From Candidatus Nitrospira nitrificans (GTDB lineage Bacteria; Nitrospirota; Nitrospiria; Nitrospirales; Nitrospiraceae), in contig NZ_CZPZ01000023.1 of assembly GCF_001458775.1 (NCBI RefSeq), positions 186,001 through 250,000 of the forward strand: a stretch of DNA of 64,000 nt, given 5' to 3'. This document shows positions 53,753-62,834 of this stretch, one piece after another. A program made the translations under genes and the position numbers. Position 1 is the stretch's first letter, and each line of letters opens with the position of its first letter. Below the pieces are notes generated by a model. That model was not told the origin of the DNA. It was given only the letters and a program-made list of their open reading frames with translations, and made no database searches.

Positions 53753-53932
53753 GCTATCGTCCTCCTTCAGTGGTCTACAGAATGTTAAATCGTGGGTGCC
53801 TATGATTTTGACGACTGTTCGCCTATGAACGTACTCGGTAAATTCTAGCGAAGCTTAGCGTGCGTAAATACTGGGACAACATATAGGGCAAGAGGCCAAC
53901 GATGCCACGTACCCATCATTGGCGATCGTCGA

Positions 53933-55507
53933 TTACGCGCTCTTCCTGCGTTGCCCTTCCAGCCCTGGCAGCACCGCCTCAAAAAATGCATTTTGAAAGA
54001 GGGTGACGACCAGTTCCCACGTACTCGCCTGCGGGTCCTTGACAGGTCCCGACACGTTGGTTTTCGTGGCTACCTCCTCTCTGGGACTATTTTTGAGGAG
54101 CGCCGCCGCCGCATTCACGGTCTTTTCGAAAATCTTTTGCAGGAGGCCTTTGTCCTGATCCTGAACGGCATCGTAGGCTTTGACATCTTTGAAGAGCGGT
54201 TTGAGATACCCGTTCACCTTGTCGTCTTTGACCCTCATTTCGCTATAGACGGAGAACACGCCTGACGCGACATCGAGACCGCCGTGGGCCCGCAGCAGCT
54301 GATTGAAGGTTTTAACGGGGGTTTTGCGAATTGTCACATTCAGGTCAAAGTCGGGCGATTGCGTCTCCGGTCGAAATGCGCCCGAGATCCGGGTGTCGCC
54401 GGATCCCATCAACAGGCCCGTCAACTTGACTACCGCCGTCCCTTCCGACAGCTGGTTGCTCCAGTTCTCGAGCTCGATAGCCGTATCCGCTATATACACT
54501 CTATAAGAAGGGTTGGTGGCTGCATTGATGAATCCGAACTCGCTCTTTTCAATCGTGCCTCGATCGATATGGATCTGAAGCGTCGGATGATCGGAAGCTT
54601 CCTCCGCAGCCCGGGCCACCTTTTTGCCGGTGTCTTTCTCTTTCTGCTGAGTTTTGGTGGAATGGACAAAATCTGCCTTCAGGTCTTGTAAGGAAAAGGT
54701 GGTTAATCGAACCCGCTGGACCGTGGGAGCGTATTCCACATGTCCTTTTGCGGATAGCATTCCTTCAGCGACATGCACCTGTCGTTGGGCCGTGAGGGGG
54801 GCCAAATCTTCAAGGGGAATATCAGTGAGGGTTACGTCCGCATTCACCGCTGGGACGGGTTCAGCAAAGAAATCGGCCTGGCCGTCGAGGTCGAAGCGCC
54901 CCTTCTCAAACACCACCATGTCGATCTTTATGTGGGAGGGATATTGAAAGGGCGCCGAGCGCACATTGCGGATGTTCTCGGCTTTCACATTCAACTCGGT
55001 AATATGGAGCGGTTTAGTGGTGTCATTCTCACGATAGGTCACTTCGCCGTTTGTAATGCGGACTTCATTAACCTGGACTTCATGCATGGCAAAGAGGGCT
55101 TCCTGCCAACTCTGTTTCTGCTCCGGTGATGCGTCCACTTCCTTCGCGGCCTGCGTCCGAGTGGCGTGAATCACCGGCTTCTCGATCACCTGATCGGTCA
55201 CGACGCGGCCGGAGAGCAAGGCGCTCCACTGGAGACTGCTCTGTATCTTCGCGATCGCGGCCAGCGGCGGCTCGGGATGATCCTTTTGGCTCACCGTAAT
55301 GTCTTTGAGCTCCACGGACAAGCTGTACGGATGCAAGTCGAGAGCCCCAAGATGGACAATATAAGCCGGTAGACGATGATTCATCTCCCGCTCGGCATAG
55401 GCTCGCAGCGGCTCGTCGATAAAGGACAGGGCCACGGTCATCATGATGACAAGAGCCAGCGGCACTGCCACCCACCAGAGCCATTTTGGCATGGACGAGA
55501 TCTTCAT
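53933..55507 (-). CDS. DUF748/AsmA-like membrane-anchored protein
   Basis: A 524-residue protein with an N-terminal membrane helix (WLWWVAVPLALVIMMTVALSF) and a large repetitive beta-rich part typical of the DUF748 branch of AsmA-like lipid-transfer proteins (YIVHLGALDLHPYSLSVELKDITV; DIPLEDLAPLT). Such proteins form grooved bridges between membranes. The size is at the short end of the family. ATG 55507 is preferred to a start 13 codons upstream. Confidence 0.75.
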   Translation of the reverse strand: MKISSMPKWLWWVAVPLALVIMMTVALSFIDEPLRAYAEREMNHRLPAYIVHLGALDLHPYSLSVELKDITVSQKDHPEPPLAAIAKIQSSLQWSALLSGRVVTDQVIEKPVIHATRTQAAKEVDASPEQKQSWQEALFAMHEVQVNEVRITNGEVTYRENDTTKPLHITELNVKAENIRNVRSAPFQYPSHIKIDMVVFEKGRFDLDGQADFFAEPVPAVNADVTLTDIPLEDLAPLTAQRQVHVAEGMLSAKGHVEYAPTVQRVRLTTFSLQDLKADFVHSTKTQQKEKDTGKKVARAAEEASDHPTLQIHIDRGTIEKSEFGFINAATNPSYRVYIADTAIELENWSNQLSEGTAVVKLTGLLMGSGDTRISGAFRPETQSPDFDLNVTIRKTPVKTFNQLLRAHGGLDVASGVFSVYSEMRVKDDKVNGYLKPLFKDVKAYDAVQDQDKGLLQKIFEKTVNAAAALLKNSPREEVATKTNVSGPVKDPQASTWELVVTLFQNAFFEAVLPGLEGQRRKSA

Positions 55508-55909
55508 AGCGGTTGTGTATGAGTCTGCGTGGGGGCGGGGCCGCAATGAACTGGGAAGACCCCTGATATTTAACCGATGAGGTGAGGGGCGTTATTGTGT
55601 GGATTGTTCACCAGAGGACTGACGGACTATACGGACACAAAAATTCTCTTTTGGTTCTCAGTGAACGCCATTACGAAGAAAAACGCTCGCCACGATCGCT
55701 TATGGGCAAGTATCACGGCGCGTTTTGATGGGTCTTGACTTCAAAAAGTTTGACATTATTAAGCGCCATTGACACGCTGGACTGGATGGACATAGCGGAG
55801 GGCTCACTGTCTTGGCCAGCTATTATAGCGGTCTACTCCGGCCCTTCACGCAATCCTTCGTTCCAGCTCATTTCAATAATCATTTTTTACATTCACAGGA
55901 GGTAGGGCT
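55508..55909. promoter_or_regulatory. Intergenic region with candidate promoter near 55735
   Basis: A 402-bp gap with no gene recognised. TTGACT near 55735, a 17-bp spacer and ATTAAG form a weak promoter-like pair pointing to the small gene at 55910. It is somewhat AT-rich compared with its surroundings. Confidence 0.3.
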
Positions 55910-56092
55910 ATGTCTTGGGAAAACCAACTGCCTGTCTTGTTTTCTAACCGATCGGTCGAGTCGCAGATTGATCGTCTGCTGAATGACGCAATCCACTCTG
56001 TCAATGGGTGGTCGCAATCATGGAGCCCAGCCTGCACATTACCACCCTGGCTGATTGTGGCCCCTTTCATGGGGACAGTATTCATACTATGA
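55910..56092 (+). CDS. Short protein, possibly a truncated Hsp20-like N-terminus
   Basis: A 60-residue frame with a strong ribosome binding site (CAGGAGGTAGGG). The first 40 residues (MSWENQLPVLFSNR, SVESQIDRLLNDAIHSV, WSPAC) resemble the N-terminal arm of small heat-shock proteins, which continue into an alpha-crystallin domain. Here the frame ends in a hydrophobic stretch, and none of the three forward frames downstream restores a crystallin domain. It may be a truncated gene or a genuine small membrane peptide. Confidence 0.35.
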   Translation: MSWENQLPVLFSNRSVESQIDRLLNDAIHSVNGWSQSWSPACTLPPWLIVAPFMGTVFIL

Positions 56093-56184
56093 GAGGCTTA
56101 TAGGAATGAAGATCCCACGCTCGCGTTCTCGCTGCCGGAGGCACGGTAGAAGGAGGGCGCGGCAAGCCATTCTGGTGGCGAATC

Positions 56185-56838
56185 ATGATCGCACATGCTG
56201 TTCTGATTGCAGAAAATGGTTATGGCACGATCAACAGTCTCTCTTGTCTGTTGTTCGACCACATTGGCAACATCGCCATCAGCACGTGTGCTTCCGCTGA
56301 GGAGCTCCCTCCTAAGTTCGAGAGTTTGTCTTATGATACCGTTGTACTAAACCCCCTATTTCTTCCCGCCTATCGCTCCATTCAAAAGAAAAAGAATCAG
56401 TTGCTCGCGCCTCTTCTCCTGACCGTCTGTCAAAGGGACCTCTCGGTGGCCCATGCTGCGCTTGAGGGGGACGTGTTTGATCTGATCGCCAAACCTTTCA
56501 TGCCCCACGAAGTCACTCAAACGGTCCGACTGGCGCTCTGGCAAAACCAGTGGCTGAGATTGCTCGCTTCTAAACAGCGGGCGGTCGCCCAGTTCCGGCA
56601 ACATATGGAGGCGTTTCCTCATGGAAAGGCGGAAGGGGAATTTGCACGCGATCTGGATGCATTCGATCGTGCCTTCCAAGCCATGCAGTCTGATATGCGA
56701 TTGCTCGTGAGTAATGAGAATGAACGGGATCTCTTCGATATAGCAGTTTTAGTGGAACAGCGTGCGAGACAACAGGCATTGGACAGACTTCTCAGGCTCA
56801 ATCTGTATAAGGACAGTCTGACACAGGAAGCTTCATAG
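56185..56838 (+). CDS. Pseudo-receiver-domain protein
   Basis: The 217-residue product begins with a receiver-like fold (AVLIAENGYGTINSLSCLLF, then VVLNP, LLLTVCQ and FDLIAKPF). The phosphoacceptor aspartate is replaced by asparagine in VVLNP, while the conserved threonine and lysine remain, so it cannot be phosphorylated in the normal way. The C-terminal part (residues 130-217) is helical and unrecognised. No ribosome binding site is close to ATG 56185. No histidine kinase is nearby. Confidence 0.6.
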   Translation: MIAHAVLIAENGYGTINSLSCLLFDHIGNIAISTCASAEELPPKFESLSYDTVVLNPLFLPAYRSIQKKKNQLLAPLLLTVCQRDLSVAHAALEGDVFDLIAKPFMPHEVTQTVRLALWQNQWLRLLASKQRAVAQFRQHMEAFPHGKAEGEFARDLDAFDRAFQAMQSDMRLLVSNENERDLFDIAVLVEQRARQQALDRLLRLNLYKDSLTQEAS

Positions 56839-56977
56839 TCATTCGCCGCACTGGGATCGATGGAAAAATCGGACAAGGCTCGGTCCTGATGGTTCGCCTA
56901 CTTTTAGGGTTTACTTTTCAAAGACTGAGGAACGTTGCCCCCCGATGCCCGCCGCCGTTCGTGCCGGATGCCATTAT

Positions 56978-57359
56978 TCAGTGCATCCAGCCATATCCGT
57001 CATCATTGGCGATGGACCAGAGTAATCCGCGCAAGGTCTGGGCGTTTCTCGCCGCCTTGCCAGGTAGTGATTGTTGAAATAACCATAGGTGTTCTTCACG
57101 CCTTTTTTAGTAAGGCCTGTGATCACCGGAGCTCATATTTCAGCTCCTCGTCCCTGTATTCATAGTCGTAACGCTGATCCCATGAAGCCTTGCCCTCCCA
57201 TATTACTTTGTTCTGGCCGTTGAAGCGGACATAAGCGATATCGGAAGTCGCCTCAATGCGGCTGGAGGGAAGGTTTTGACCTACAGCATGTCCATGATGC
57301 AGTAGCCGGCGTTCTCTACTGAGAGGTATGCTTGGCCGCTGACAAGGGACCTGACTAGT
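56978..57359 (-). pseudogene. DUF72-family gene remnant
   Basis: The minus strand reads SRIEATSDIAYVRFNGQNKVI and later WDQRYDYEYRDEEL, a typical DUF72 core, then stops. Two other frames continue with KNTYGYFNNHY and GKAARNAQTLRGLL, the DUF72 C-terminal block. At least two frameshifts separate the parts, and the 5-prime half is missing: an IS630 element starts at 57362. The gene is dead. Confidence 0.75.
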
Positions 57360-57361
57360 TA

Positions 57362-58262
57362 TGGCTAAGCCCTCAATTACTGATCGCTATTGACGGTAGA
57401 CATGTGCGATCCTGTGGGATGAGATGCTCAACAGATTTGCGCCAACGGGTTGTGGAGTTTGTTCGCGGTGGAGGCAGCAAGGCCGAAGCGGCTCGGCGGT
57501 TCAAGGTCGGTGAGGCGAGCGTGTACCGCTGGCTCAAGCCTGGCGGCCTGACGTACCAGCGTCCCGGCCCTCGCCGGGCCCGCAAGCTGGATTGGGAGCA
57601 GTTACGTCGGCATGTGGAGGCACAGCCCGATCAGACTCAAGCGGAACGGGCGCGGCAGTTCCAGGTCTCGCGGCACTGTATCTGGAACGCGCTGCGAAAA
57701 TTGGGGGTGACCCGTAAAAAAAAGACTGGGCTATTCCGAACGCGACCCGCTCCGACGAAAACAGTTCCTCCGCCTTCGCGAGCGGTTCGTGCGCCGTGGC
57801 AAACACCCCGTGTACATCGATGAATGCGGGTTTGTGTCTTCGACGGCGCGGCGGCATGGATATGCGCCCAAAGGCCAGCGTGTGGACGGCCTGGTTTCCG
57901 GGCATCGACGGCCCCGCACGTCGCTCATCGCCGCTCGCATGGATGGGCGACTCGCCGAACCCTGTCTATTCGAAGGCACCTGCGATACAACCGTCTTCAA
58001 CGCCTGGCTGAAGACGCGGCTGTGCCCGCGTCTGAACGTCCACCATCTCGTGATCATGGACAACGCCGCATTTCATACCGCACCCGAAACAGCGCAGCTC
58101 ATCGCAGCGACTGGCGCGACCCTGCTGTTTCTCGCGCCCTATTCTCCCGACCTCAATCCCATCGAGCATGACTTCGCCGCTCTCAAGAAGCGCCGCGAGT
58201 ATCAGGACCAGACCACCCTCGACGACATCGTGAGAGGCTATCAATGATTGTGGGCTTAGCTA
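57362..58262 (+). mobile_element. IS630-family insertion sequence
   Basis: A 901-bp element flanked by TA on both sides (57360-57361 and 58263-58264), as IS630 elements insert at TA. The left end reads tggctaagccctcaattact; the right end, on the other strand, begins tagctaagcccacaatcatt. The interior holds one transposase gene split by a frameshift. It has inserted at, or joined, the end of the DUF72 remnant. Confidence 0.85.
57419..58247 (+). pseudogene. IS630 transposase, frameshifted at an A8 run
   Basis: The first frame (57419-57823) encodes the N-terminal helix-turn-helix domains (LRQRVVEFVRGGGSKAEAARRF). The second frame continues from an eight-A run at 57716-57723 with RLGYSERDPLRRKQF and the DDE catalytic core (VYIDECGF; VIMDNAAFH; LAPYSPDLNPIEHDF). 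Seven As would restore one open frame. Slippage on the homopolymer could make the full enzyme, or the copy may simply be mutated. Confidence 0.85.
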
Positions 58263-58412
58263 TAACTTCCCCATTTGTTGCAGAGGATGATGCATAAACG
58301 CGTCGACCGAGACATGCCGATCGATCGTATCGAATATGGCAGGCGTTCAATAACGATCTCTGGTTTGGCGCAAAGATATCGGTCCCACATACTAATCGAC
58401 CGAGGAGGTATT

Positions 58413-58847
58413 ATGAGATGCTCAACATTCCTGACTGTCTTGGTAGGCGGAACGCTCCTGTTCCTATTCCACATGGCACAGGTGGAAAATGTAGCGGCCG
58501 CCGGAGACCCGAATACGAAAGCCCAAAAGAAAGGAGTCGAAGTCCCATGTGAGATTCCCCACGGGCAAACTGCTAAGCGGGCTGAACAAGATGCTACGCG
58601 GGGAAGCCATATAATTTTTGGTGAAGTACTCCGCGTGGATGGTGCGACCTACCTTGTAAAAGAAGAGGGCGGAAAGGAAGTAAGCGTGAAGGCCGACGAG
58701 ACGACGGAGAAACCCCCCATCCAGCAAGGGGATCGTATTTCAGCGAATGTCGACAATCAGAATCATGCTCTGTGGATTCGAGCGAACAGAGGAACCGATC
58801 GCAGAACCGAACATGCCTCGGCTGACTGCAATCCGAAAGAAAACTAG
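58413..58847 (+). CDS. Secreted small beta-type protein, paralogue 1
   Basis: A 144-residue protein starting at ATG 58413 after GAGGAGGT, with a signal peptide (residues 1-29). The mature C-terminal half carries IIFGEVLRVDGATYLVKEEGGKEVSVKADETT and a later QGDRISANV, the same pattern as the protein encoded at 59377-59733. It looks like a small OB- or SH3-like beta fold, probably periplasmic. Function unknown; the pair probably arose by duplication. Confidence 0.65.
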   Translation: MRCSTFLTVLVGGTLLFLFHMAQVENVAAAGDPNTKAQKKGVEVPCEIPHGQTAKRAEQDATRGSHIIFGEVLRVDGATYLVKEEGGKEVSVKADETTEKPPIQQGDRISANVDNQNHALWIRANRGTDRRTEHASADCNPKEN

Positions 58848-59126
58848 CGACCTGCGTCACCGACTCCCTGTCAAGGAGGAGTTCCTGTCTAAATAATCAG
58901 GCGTCGACTACGGAACGTAGAAAATCGCTTTTTAGCGGAGCGAAATCGTATGCTACACGCCATTTGTCCGCATGCGTGAAGTGAAGAACATAGATCGGCC
59001 AGAATGCGGCGCGTTGTTTCAGGAGGACGGCAAAGTCCACATTCTCCGGGAGATCAAAGACACCGCTGAGTCGGCTTCGACGGCGCAAGGCTATGCGCGC
59101 GCATATCGTAGCGGAAAGGGATCTCA
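58848..59126. other. Intergenic DNA without a recognised gene
   Basis: The minus strand carries an open frame (58897-59127) with a protein-like stretch (LPENVDFAVLLKQRAAFWPI). It has no ribosome binding site and no family I recognise; it may be another gene remnant. AAGGAGGAG near 58873 is not followed by a start codon. Confidence 0.3.
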
Positions 59127-59362
59127 ATGATGTACGTGTCCTGTTGCCGCCCCATCGAGGCGGCTATGGATGCGAATGCGGGACTTCCGGGAGACCGCTT
59201 CGTCGTCTGTATTCAGAATCACGATCGGCAATCGCGCCGCAGGCGACCGATTGAGTGCGTTACTTTCCCCTCCCGCGCAGCGGCTTGCGGCGAGCCTGTT
59301 GTTGCTCGCGCCGCATGTGCCGCTGTTGTTCATGGGAGAAGAATACGGGGAGCACTGTTGAC
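59127..59362 (+). pseudogene. treZ remnant (malto-oligosyltrehalose trehalohydrolase fragment)
   Basis: Two frames together read [12 protein letters not shown] and [33 protein letters not shown], a strongly conserved part of TreZ, the enzyme releasing trehalose from malto-oligosyltrehalose. The break lies at 59219-59225, where CACGATCGGC can be explained by loss of five bases from a CACGACCAGATCGGC-like sequence. Less than a fifth of the gene is left. No treY or glgX is nearby. Confidence 0.75.
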
Positions 59363-59376
59363 CTGTATTCTGTGCT

Positions 59377-59733
59377 TCATCGATTCATCGTCTGGTCTGT
59401 CAGAAAGGAAGTGGCATGATTATTCTGCCGGTGGTATTTCGCGATGACGTTATCCCCTAAACTGGGAGGGAGCATGATGTCTTTTCTTGTGGTGGTCTTG
59501 TCGATATGGATAACCACTGTTTCGCCCGTTTCCTGATCTTTTACCGAAACATTCCACGATTGCGCGGACTGCTCATCGATTCTCATCACTTTGCCTTTGA
59601 TGATCTTACCTGGTTGCACGTCAGGTTTGTCATATACAGTTCTATCTGCGGATGAAAAGGCATTGGTAGACAGGCCCAAACTAATCAGAACTGTTAAAAC
59701 AACCCCTCCCAGTGCTTTTGTCTGAAGACTCAT
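59377..59733 (-). CDS. Secreted small beta-type protein, paralogue 2
   Basis: A 118-residue protein; ATG 59733 was chosen because AAGGAGGG is eight bases upstream and a signal peptide follows (MSLQTKALGGVVLTVLISLG). The mature part (GKIIKGKVMRIDEQSA, WNVSVKDQETGETVVIHIDKTT, GDNVIAKY) matches the product of 58413-58847 in strand order and key residues. It is likely periplasmic. Function unknown. Confidence 0.65.
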   Translation of the reverse strand: MSLQTKALGGVVLTVLISLGLSTNAFSSADRTVYDKPDVQPGKIIKGKVMRIDEQSAQSWNVSVKDQETGETVVIHIDKTTTRKDIMLPPSLGDNVIAKYHRQNNHATSFLTDQTMNR

Positions 59734-59859
59734 AATCTTTCCCTCCTTATAGAATAAACCTCTACATGAGAGTGCCTCACGAGACCCGTCCCGCAACCTA
59801 GGTAAATCACTAGGAACCTATCTCAAACGGATTAGGGAAGCTCACCTAGATTTCATGAT

Positions 59860-60764
59860 TGCCTGGTCTGTACATCGAAATTGTAGGTCTCGCCATGCTT
59901 CAGAAGCGAAGGCGATCTTGCAGGCCGGCCGCCTTGGCTTCCTCCTGAAATTCGGACAGCGGCGACTGAAATCGATCATAGTTATAGTGAATGGGAATCG
60001 CCTTGTTTGCCGTCCATGGTCACGAGGAGACCGAGCACACGGGTCCCGCCCAGGTGTAGAAGGCCTACATCGATGTTCGGATAGCGGCGCGGGATCTCCC
60101 TCAACTCATCGATCACGAGTGTATCGCCCGTGATGTACATCCTGAACTGCACGGGTTAGGAAGCGGATTGAAACTCCAACATACCGCCCATGACTTCCGG
60201 CAACGCCAGGTGGATCAGTCGTGGTGCGTGCTGACCAGGCATGGCGGTGATCCGAAGACGGGCCTCGCCTTTTTCGATCGTGATCGGCCCCCTGTTTCGA
60301 GTGGGTGAATATTTGTAAATCCGCGCTCGGCTAATTCCTCTGCTGCAGACTGCGTCGTCACGATCGAGTGGCTTTGTTCAGGTCACGCTCGGCCACTTGG
60401 TCAAAGTGATCGCCATGAAAATTCGAGAGGAGAATAAGGTCCAAGGGGGGCAGCTTGTGAATCTCCGCTGCCGGGTTAGTGAGCCTCGTCGTCTTCAAGC
60501 CATAACCCAGAGGCACTTCGCCATGTTGTGAATGAAGGTCGGATCGGTCAAGAGCGTGAAGCCTGCATGGCGGATGAGCACGGTGGCATTGCCGATGAAG
60601 AAAATTGATCCGGTCGTGAATCGGCGGACTGTTGCGCCGGAGGCAGAACCATCGTGCTCGGCGCTGTCTCCTTTGGCCACCGTCCGAATGGCCGTTCTAT
60701 CAGGTGACTGACAAGACGCGAGGATCAGACTCGGAAACGCCGGTATTGTGCTCAAGTTCTTCAT
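59860..60764 (-). pseudogene. Metallo-beta-lactamase-fold hydrolase remnant (UlaG-like)
   Basis: Minus-strand pieces in several frames show GSIFFIGNATVLIRHAGFTLLTDPTF (about 60540-60620), LSNFHGDHFDQVA with the zinc motif (about 60400-60445), MYITGDTLVIDEL and a late NYDRFQSPLSEFQEEAKAAGL. Each belongs to the UlaG-like MBL-fold hydrolases, but they lie in different frames separated by stops. At least three frameshifts are needed to join them, so the gene is inactive. Confidence 0.75.
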
Positions 60765-60859
60765 ATTCTTTCTCTGTAAACGAGACATGCCGCGGACGAT
60801 TCTGGAGCAGCTCGGTCATCTTGCCATCGACGCGATCTTCCTCGATCTGTTGCAGGCGC

Positions 60860-61306
60860 CTACTTCTCCTTTGGGATGATGGAAATGCCGCCGTGATTTT
60901 CAAGAACGGCATATCGAATTTGCTCCATCCGTTCCAGGCCGTGCTTTTCTCTCGCGGAAGATAAGATATCCTGTTCATCGACCCGGGCGCGTTTCAACAG
61001 CTCGCGTATCGGCTGTCCATCCGCCACAAGCACCAGCGGCAAGCCGTCCAGGTAGCGTTCTATGGTGGGGAAGCGTTGCTTCAATAACGAGAGGCCGATG
61101 TCGATTCCGACAAGCGTGAGAATGACCAGGAAGCCGTTGCTCAACGAATAATCGTTCCCGATCATGGCATTCTGAGTCGCTTCACTGATGATCAGGAGCA
61201 AGACGAAATCAAAACTCGTCATTTGCGAGAGTGTGCGACGGCCGGCGATGCGGAAGAGGATCAGCAGAAATACATACACCAAGCACGCTCTCAGAATCGC
61301 ATCCAT
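60860..61306 (-). CDS. DUF421 (YetF-like) membrane protein, copy 1
   Basis: A 148-residue protein with three N-terminal membrane helices (about residues 4-85) and a cytoplasmic DUF421 domain (LDGLPLVLVADGQPIRELLKRARV). ATG 61306 was chosen because it follows the upstream stop codon and a G-rich site; an in-frame GTG at 61324 would add six residues. The family has no assigned enzymatic role; YetF-like proteins occur in spore and envelope contexts. A second DUF421 gene lies at 63463. Confidence 0.8.
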   Translation of the reverse strand: MDAILRACLVYVFLLILFRIAGRRTLSQMTSFDFVLLLIISEATQNAMIGNDYSLSNGFLVILTLVGIDIGLSLLKQRFPTIERYLDGLPLVLVADGQPIRELLKRARVDEQDILSSAREKHGLERMEQIRYAVLENHGGISIIPKEK

Positions 61307-61314
61307 GGACCCCC

Positions 61315-61815
61315 CTACGGCCACACGAAATGGGTTATTGGCAGGACCTCACCGGTGTCGGTACCGATACTCCCCTGCACGACGCCAAACTTGTGGAGCT
61401 GGACACTAAAAGTGGCCGTGAACGGCCGCCCGTCACTCTGGAACACGAATGCGCGTTGGCCCTTTCGTGACTCCCCTCGGAGAGGAAGGGGCGAGACAGC
61501 GACCACATTCAGCGAATCGAGATACGCTTCGTCAAACCAGAGACGGATGATCTGCGTGAGGTGACTCGGGTCAGAGGTGAACCGCACCCGAAGGTCATCC
61601 TGACTTTCATAGCGAGTATAGGGGGTGTATTCCACGGATAATTCTTTATTAGCCGTTTCTTTAGTTTTCTTGGTAAATGGGTGGTGACCAAACAACCCCG
61701 CAAGCCCCGCGCAAATGATCAATGCCATGACGATCCAGCCGATACGTTGGATACGCCAGGTGCGATATTGGAAATTCAGATCCTTCTCGATCTCTAAGTC
61801 CGAACCATTCGCCAT
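61315..61815 (-). CDS. Single-pass membrane protein of unknown function
   Basis: A 166-residue protein with one membrane helix (residues 27-48, IGWIVMALIICAGLAGLFG) and a soluble C-terminal domain (ELSVEYTPYTRYESQDDLRVRF and FDEAYLDSLNVVAVSP). Similar proteins are often encoded beside DUF421 genes, and here the DUF421 gene starts nine bases downstream, so I infer a two-gene unit. ATG 61815 is preferred to an upstream start. Confidence 0.6.
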   Translation of the reverse strand: MANGSDLEIEKDLNFQYRTWRIQRIGWIVMALIICAGLAGLFGHHPFTKKTKETANKELSVEYTPYTRYESQDDLRVRFTSDPSHLTQIIRLWFDEAYLDSLNVVAVSPLPLRGESRKGQRAFVFQSDGRPFTATFSVQLHKFGVVQGSIGTDTGEVLPITHFVWP

Positions 61816-62170
61816 AGTTCTCAATGCTTCTTTCTGAGAATGGTCGCAACTGGCAATTCCCCTGGAAGGGCTGACCCACATCAAACGAAAAGAGCATAGG
61901 GTACGGAGGCGTCCGGCAGGGTGGCGTGAGACTCTTGCGTCTCATTGCATCACGGATTTCGATGCACGCCACGGGTTAACCATATCGAAGGTCGTGTAGG
62001 ACGTTAAAAAAATCAATGGCGAGAGTAACATTTAAAGAGTCCCTCCTCCTGTCGATATTCCCGCTATGTACTTTCCTAGTAGGAAGGGCTAGATGTGAGC
62101 GAGCAGCAGGCTTGAGGAGGCCGACGGAAGTGGGACAGGCACAGCTATGTGGACTAAGGGCGTCGGTCCA
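61816..62170. other. Intergenic region, possible 29-codon frame
   Basis: A 355-bp gap. On the minus strand a 29-codon frame (61942-62031, MLLSPLIFLTSYTTFD...) has GGAGGAGGG upstream at good spacing. Nothing else supports it. No other gene seen. Confidence 0.25.
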
Positions 62171-62713
62171 TCATTTCCTAAGGGTCGTGCTTTTAGGTTT
62201 TCTTGGCGGCCGGGACATGCTTCCGTTCGTTTCGCGTTTCTCTTCTAGTTTCTCTTCAAGACATTCCATGAGCGCGGCGGCGTGAATGATCGGGGTGCCT
62301 GTCGCGGCCTCACCACGCGCCGCACCTTGCCGGGCCTGGTCGGCCAGCTGCTGATACAACGATTGGATGTTGTCCAAGTCTTGCTGGGAGAGTTTCTCAA
62401 GATCCAACATGGCATTGTGCGCGCCTCGGGTCGAACGGATGACCTCGTCCAGTTTGAGTTGAATCGCCGCGCTGTCACGATTCTGGGTGTTCTGGATCAG
62501 GAAGACCATCAGGAACGTCACAATGGTGGTGCCGGTATTGATGACCAATTGCCAGGTGTCGCTGAAATGGAAAATTGGGCCGGTGATCGCCCAGGCCGCG
62601 ACAATCATCATCGCAATTCCGAATGCTCGGGCGGTCCCGAGCAAACGAGCGCAATGATTTGCCAGCCGGTTAAATACATTGGTGTGTTTGCCAAGGGGCG
62701 GAGAATTTTCCAT
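62171..62713 (-). CDS. Low-affinity iron permease-like membrane protein
   Basis: A 180-residue protein with two membrane segments (residues 29-50 and 61-77) and the stretch INTGTTIVTFLMVFLIQNTQNRDSAAIQLKLDE, the signature of the low-affinity iron permease family (PF04120). The C-terminal third is a helical coiled coil with a basic end. The family name comes from the yeast Fet4-related domain; bacterial function is not established. Confidence 0.8.
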   Translation of the reverse strand: MENSPPLGKHTNVFNRLANHCARLLGTARAFGIAMMIVAAWAITGPIFHFSDTWQLVINTGTTIVTFLMVFLIQNTQNRDSAAIQLKLDEVIRSTRGAHNAMLDLEKLSQQDLDNIQSLYQQLADQARQGAARGEAATGTPIIHAAALMECLEEKLEEKRETNGSMSRPPRKPKSTTLRK

Positions 62714-62745
62714 ATGCTTATCTATGACGGAAGTATGGCCGTGGA

Positions 62746-62830
62746 CTACTAGCTAAAGCCCTTGATAGTGATCGCTAATCGAAATCGTGGGCGAGGCCGC
62801 ACGGCGGGCAAAAATGGAGAAAGAGCGTAA
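62746..62830 (+). mobile_element. Solo IS630 end with transposase N-terminal trace
   Basis: tagctaaagcccttgatagtg and the following gatcgct match the terminal repeat of the IS630 element at 57362 (same 30-bp design). About 15 bp further, GEAARRAKM resembles the SKAEAARRF helix of its transposase. The rest of the element is gone. It is a deletion remnant of a second related IS copy. Confidence 0.6.
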
Positions 62831-62834
62831 CTCT

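Noticed and set aside
55910-56092. Intact small heat-shock protein gene
   Set aside because: Only the N-terminal arm resembles Hsp20; no alpha-crystallin domain follows in any forward frame, so an intact Hsp20 call is not supported.
60700-60819. 39-codon frame after the DUF421 gene (MTELLQNRPRHVSF...)
   Set aside because: Looks protein-like, but has no ribosome binding site and overlaps the start of the MBL remnant in another frame; too weak to call a gene.
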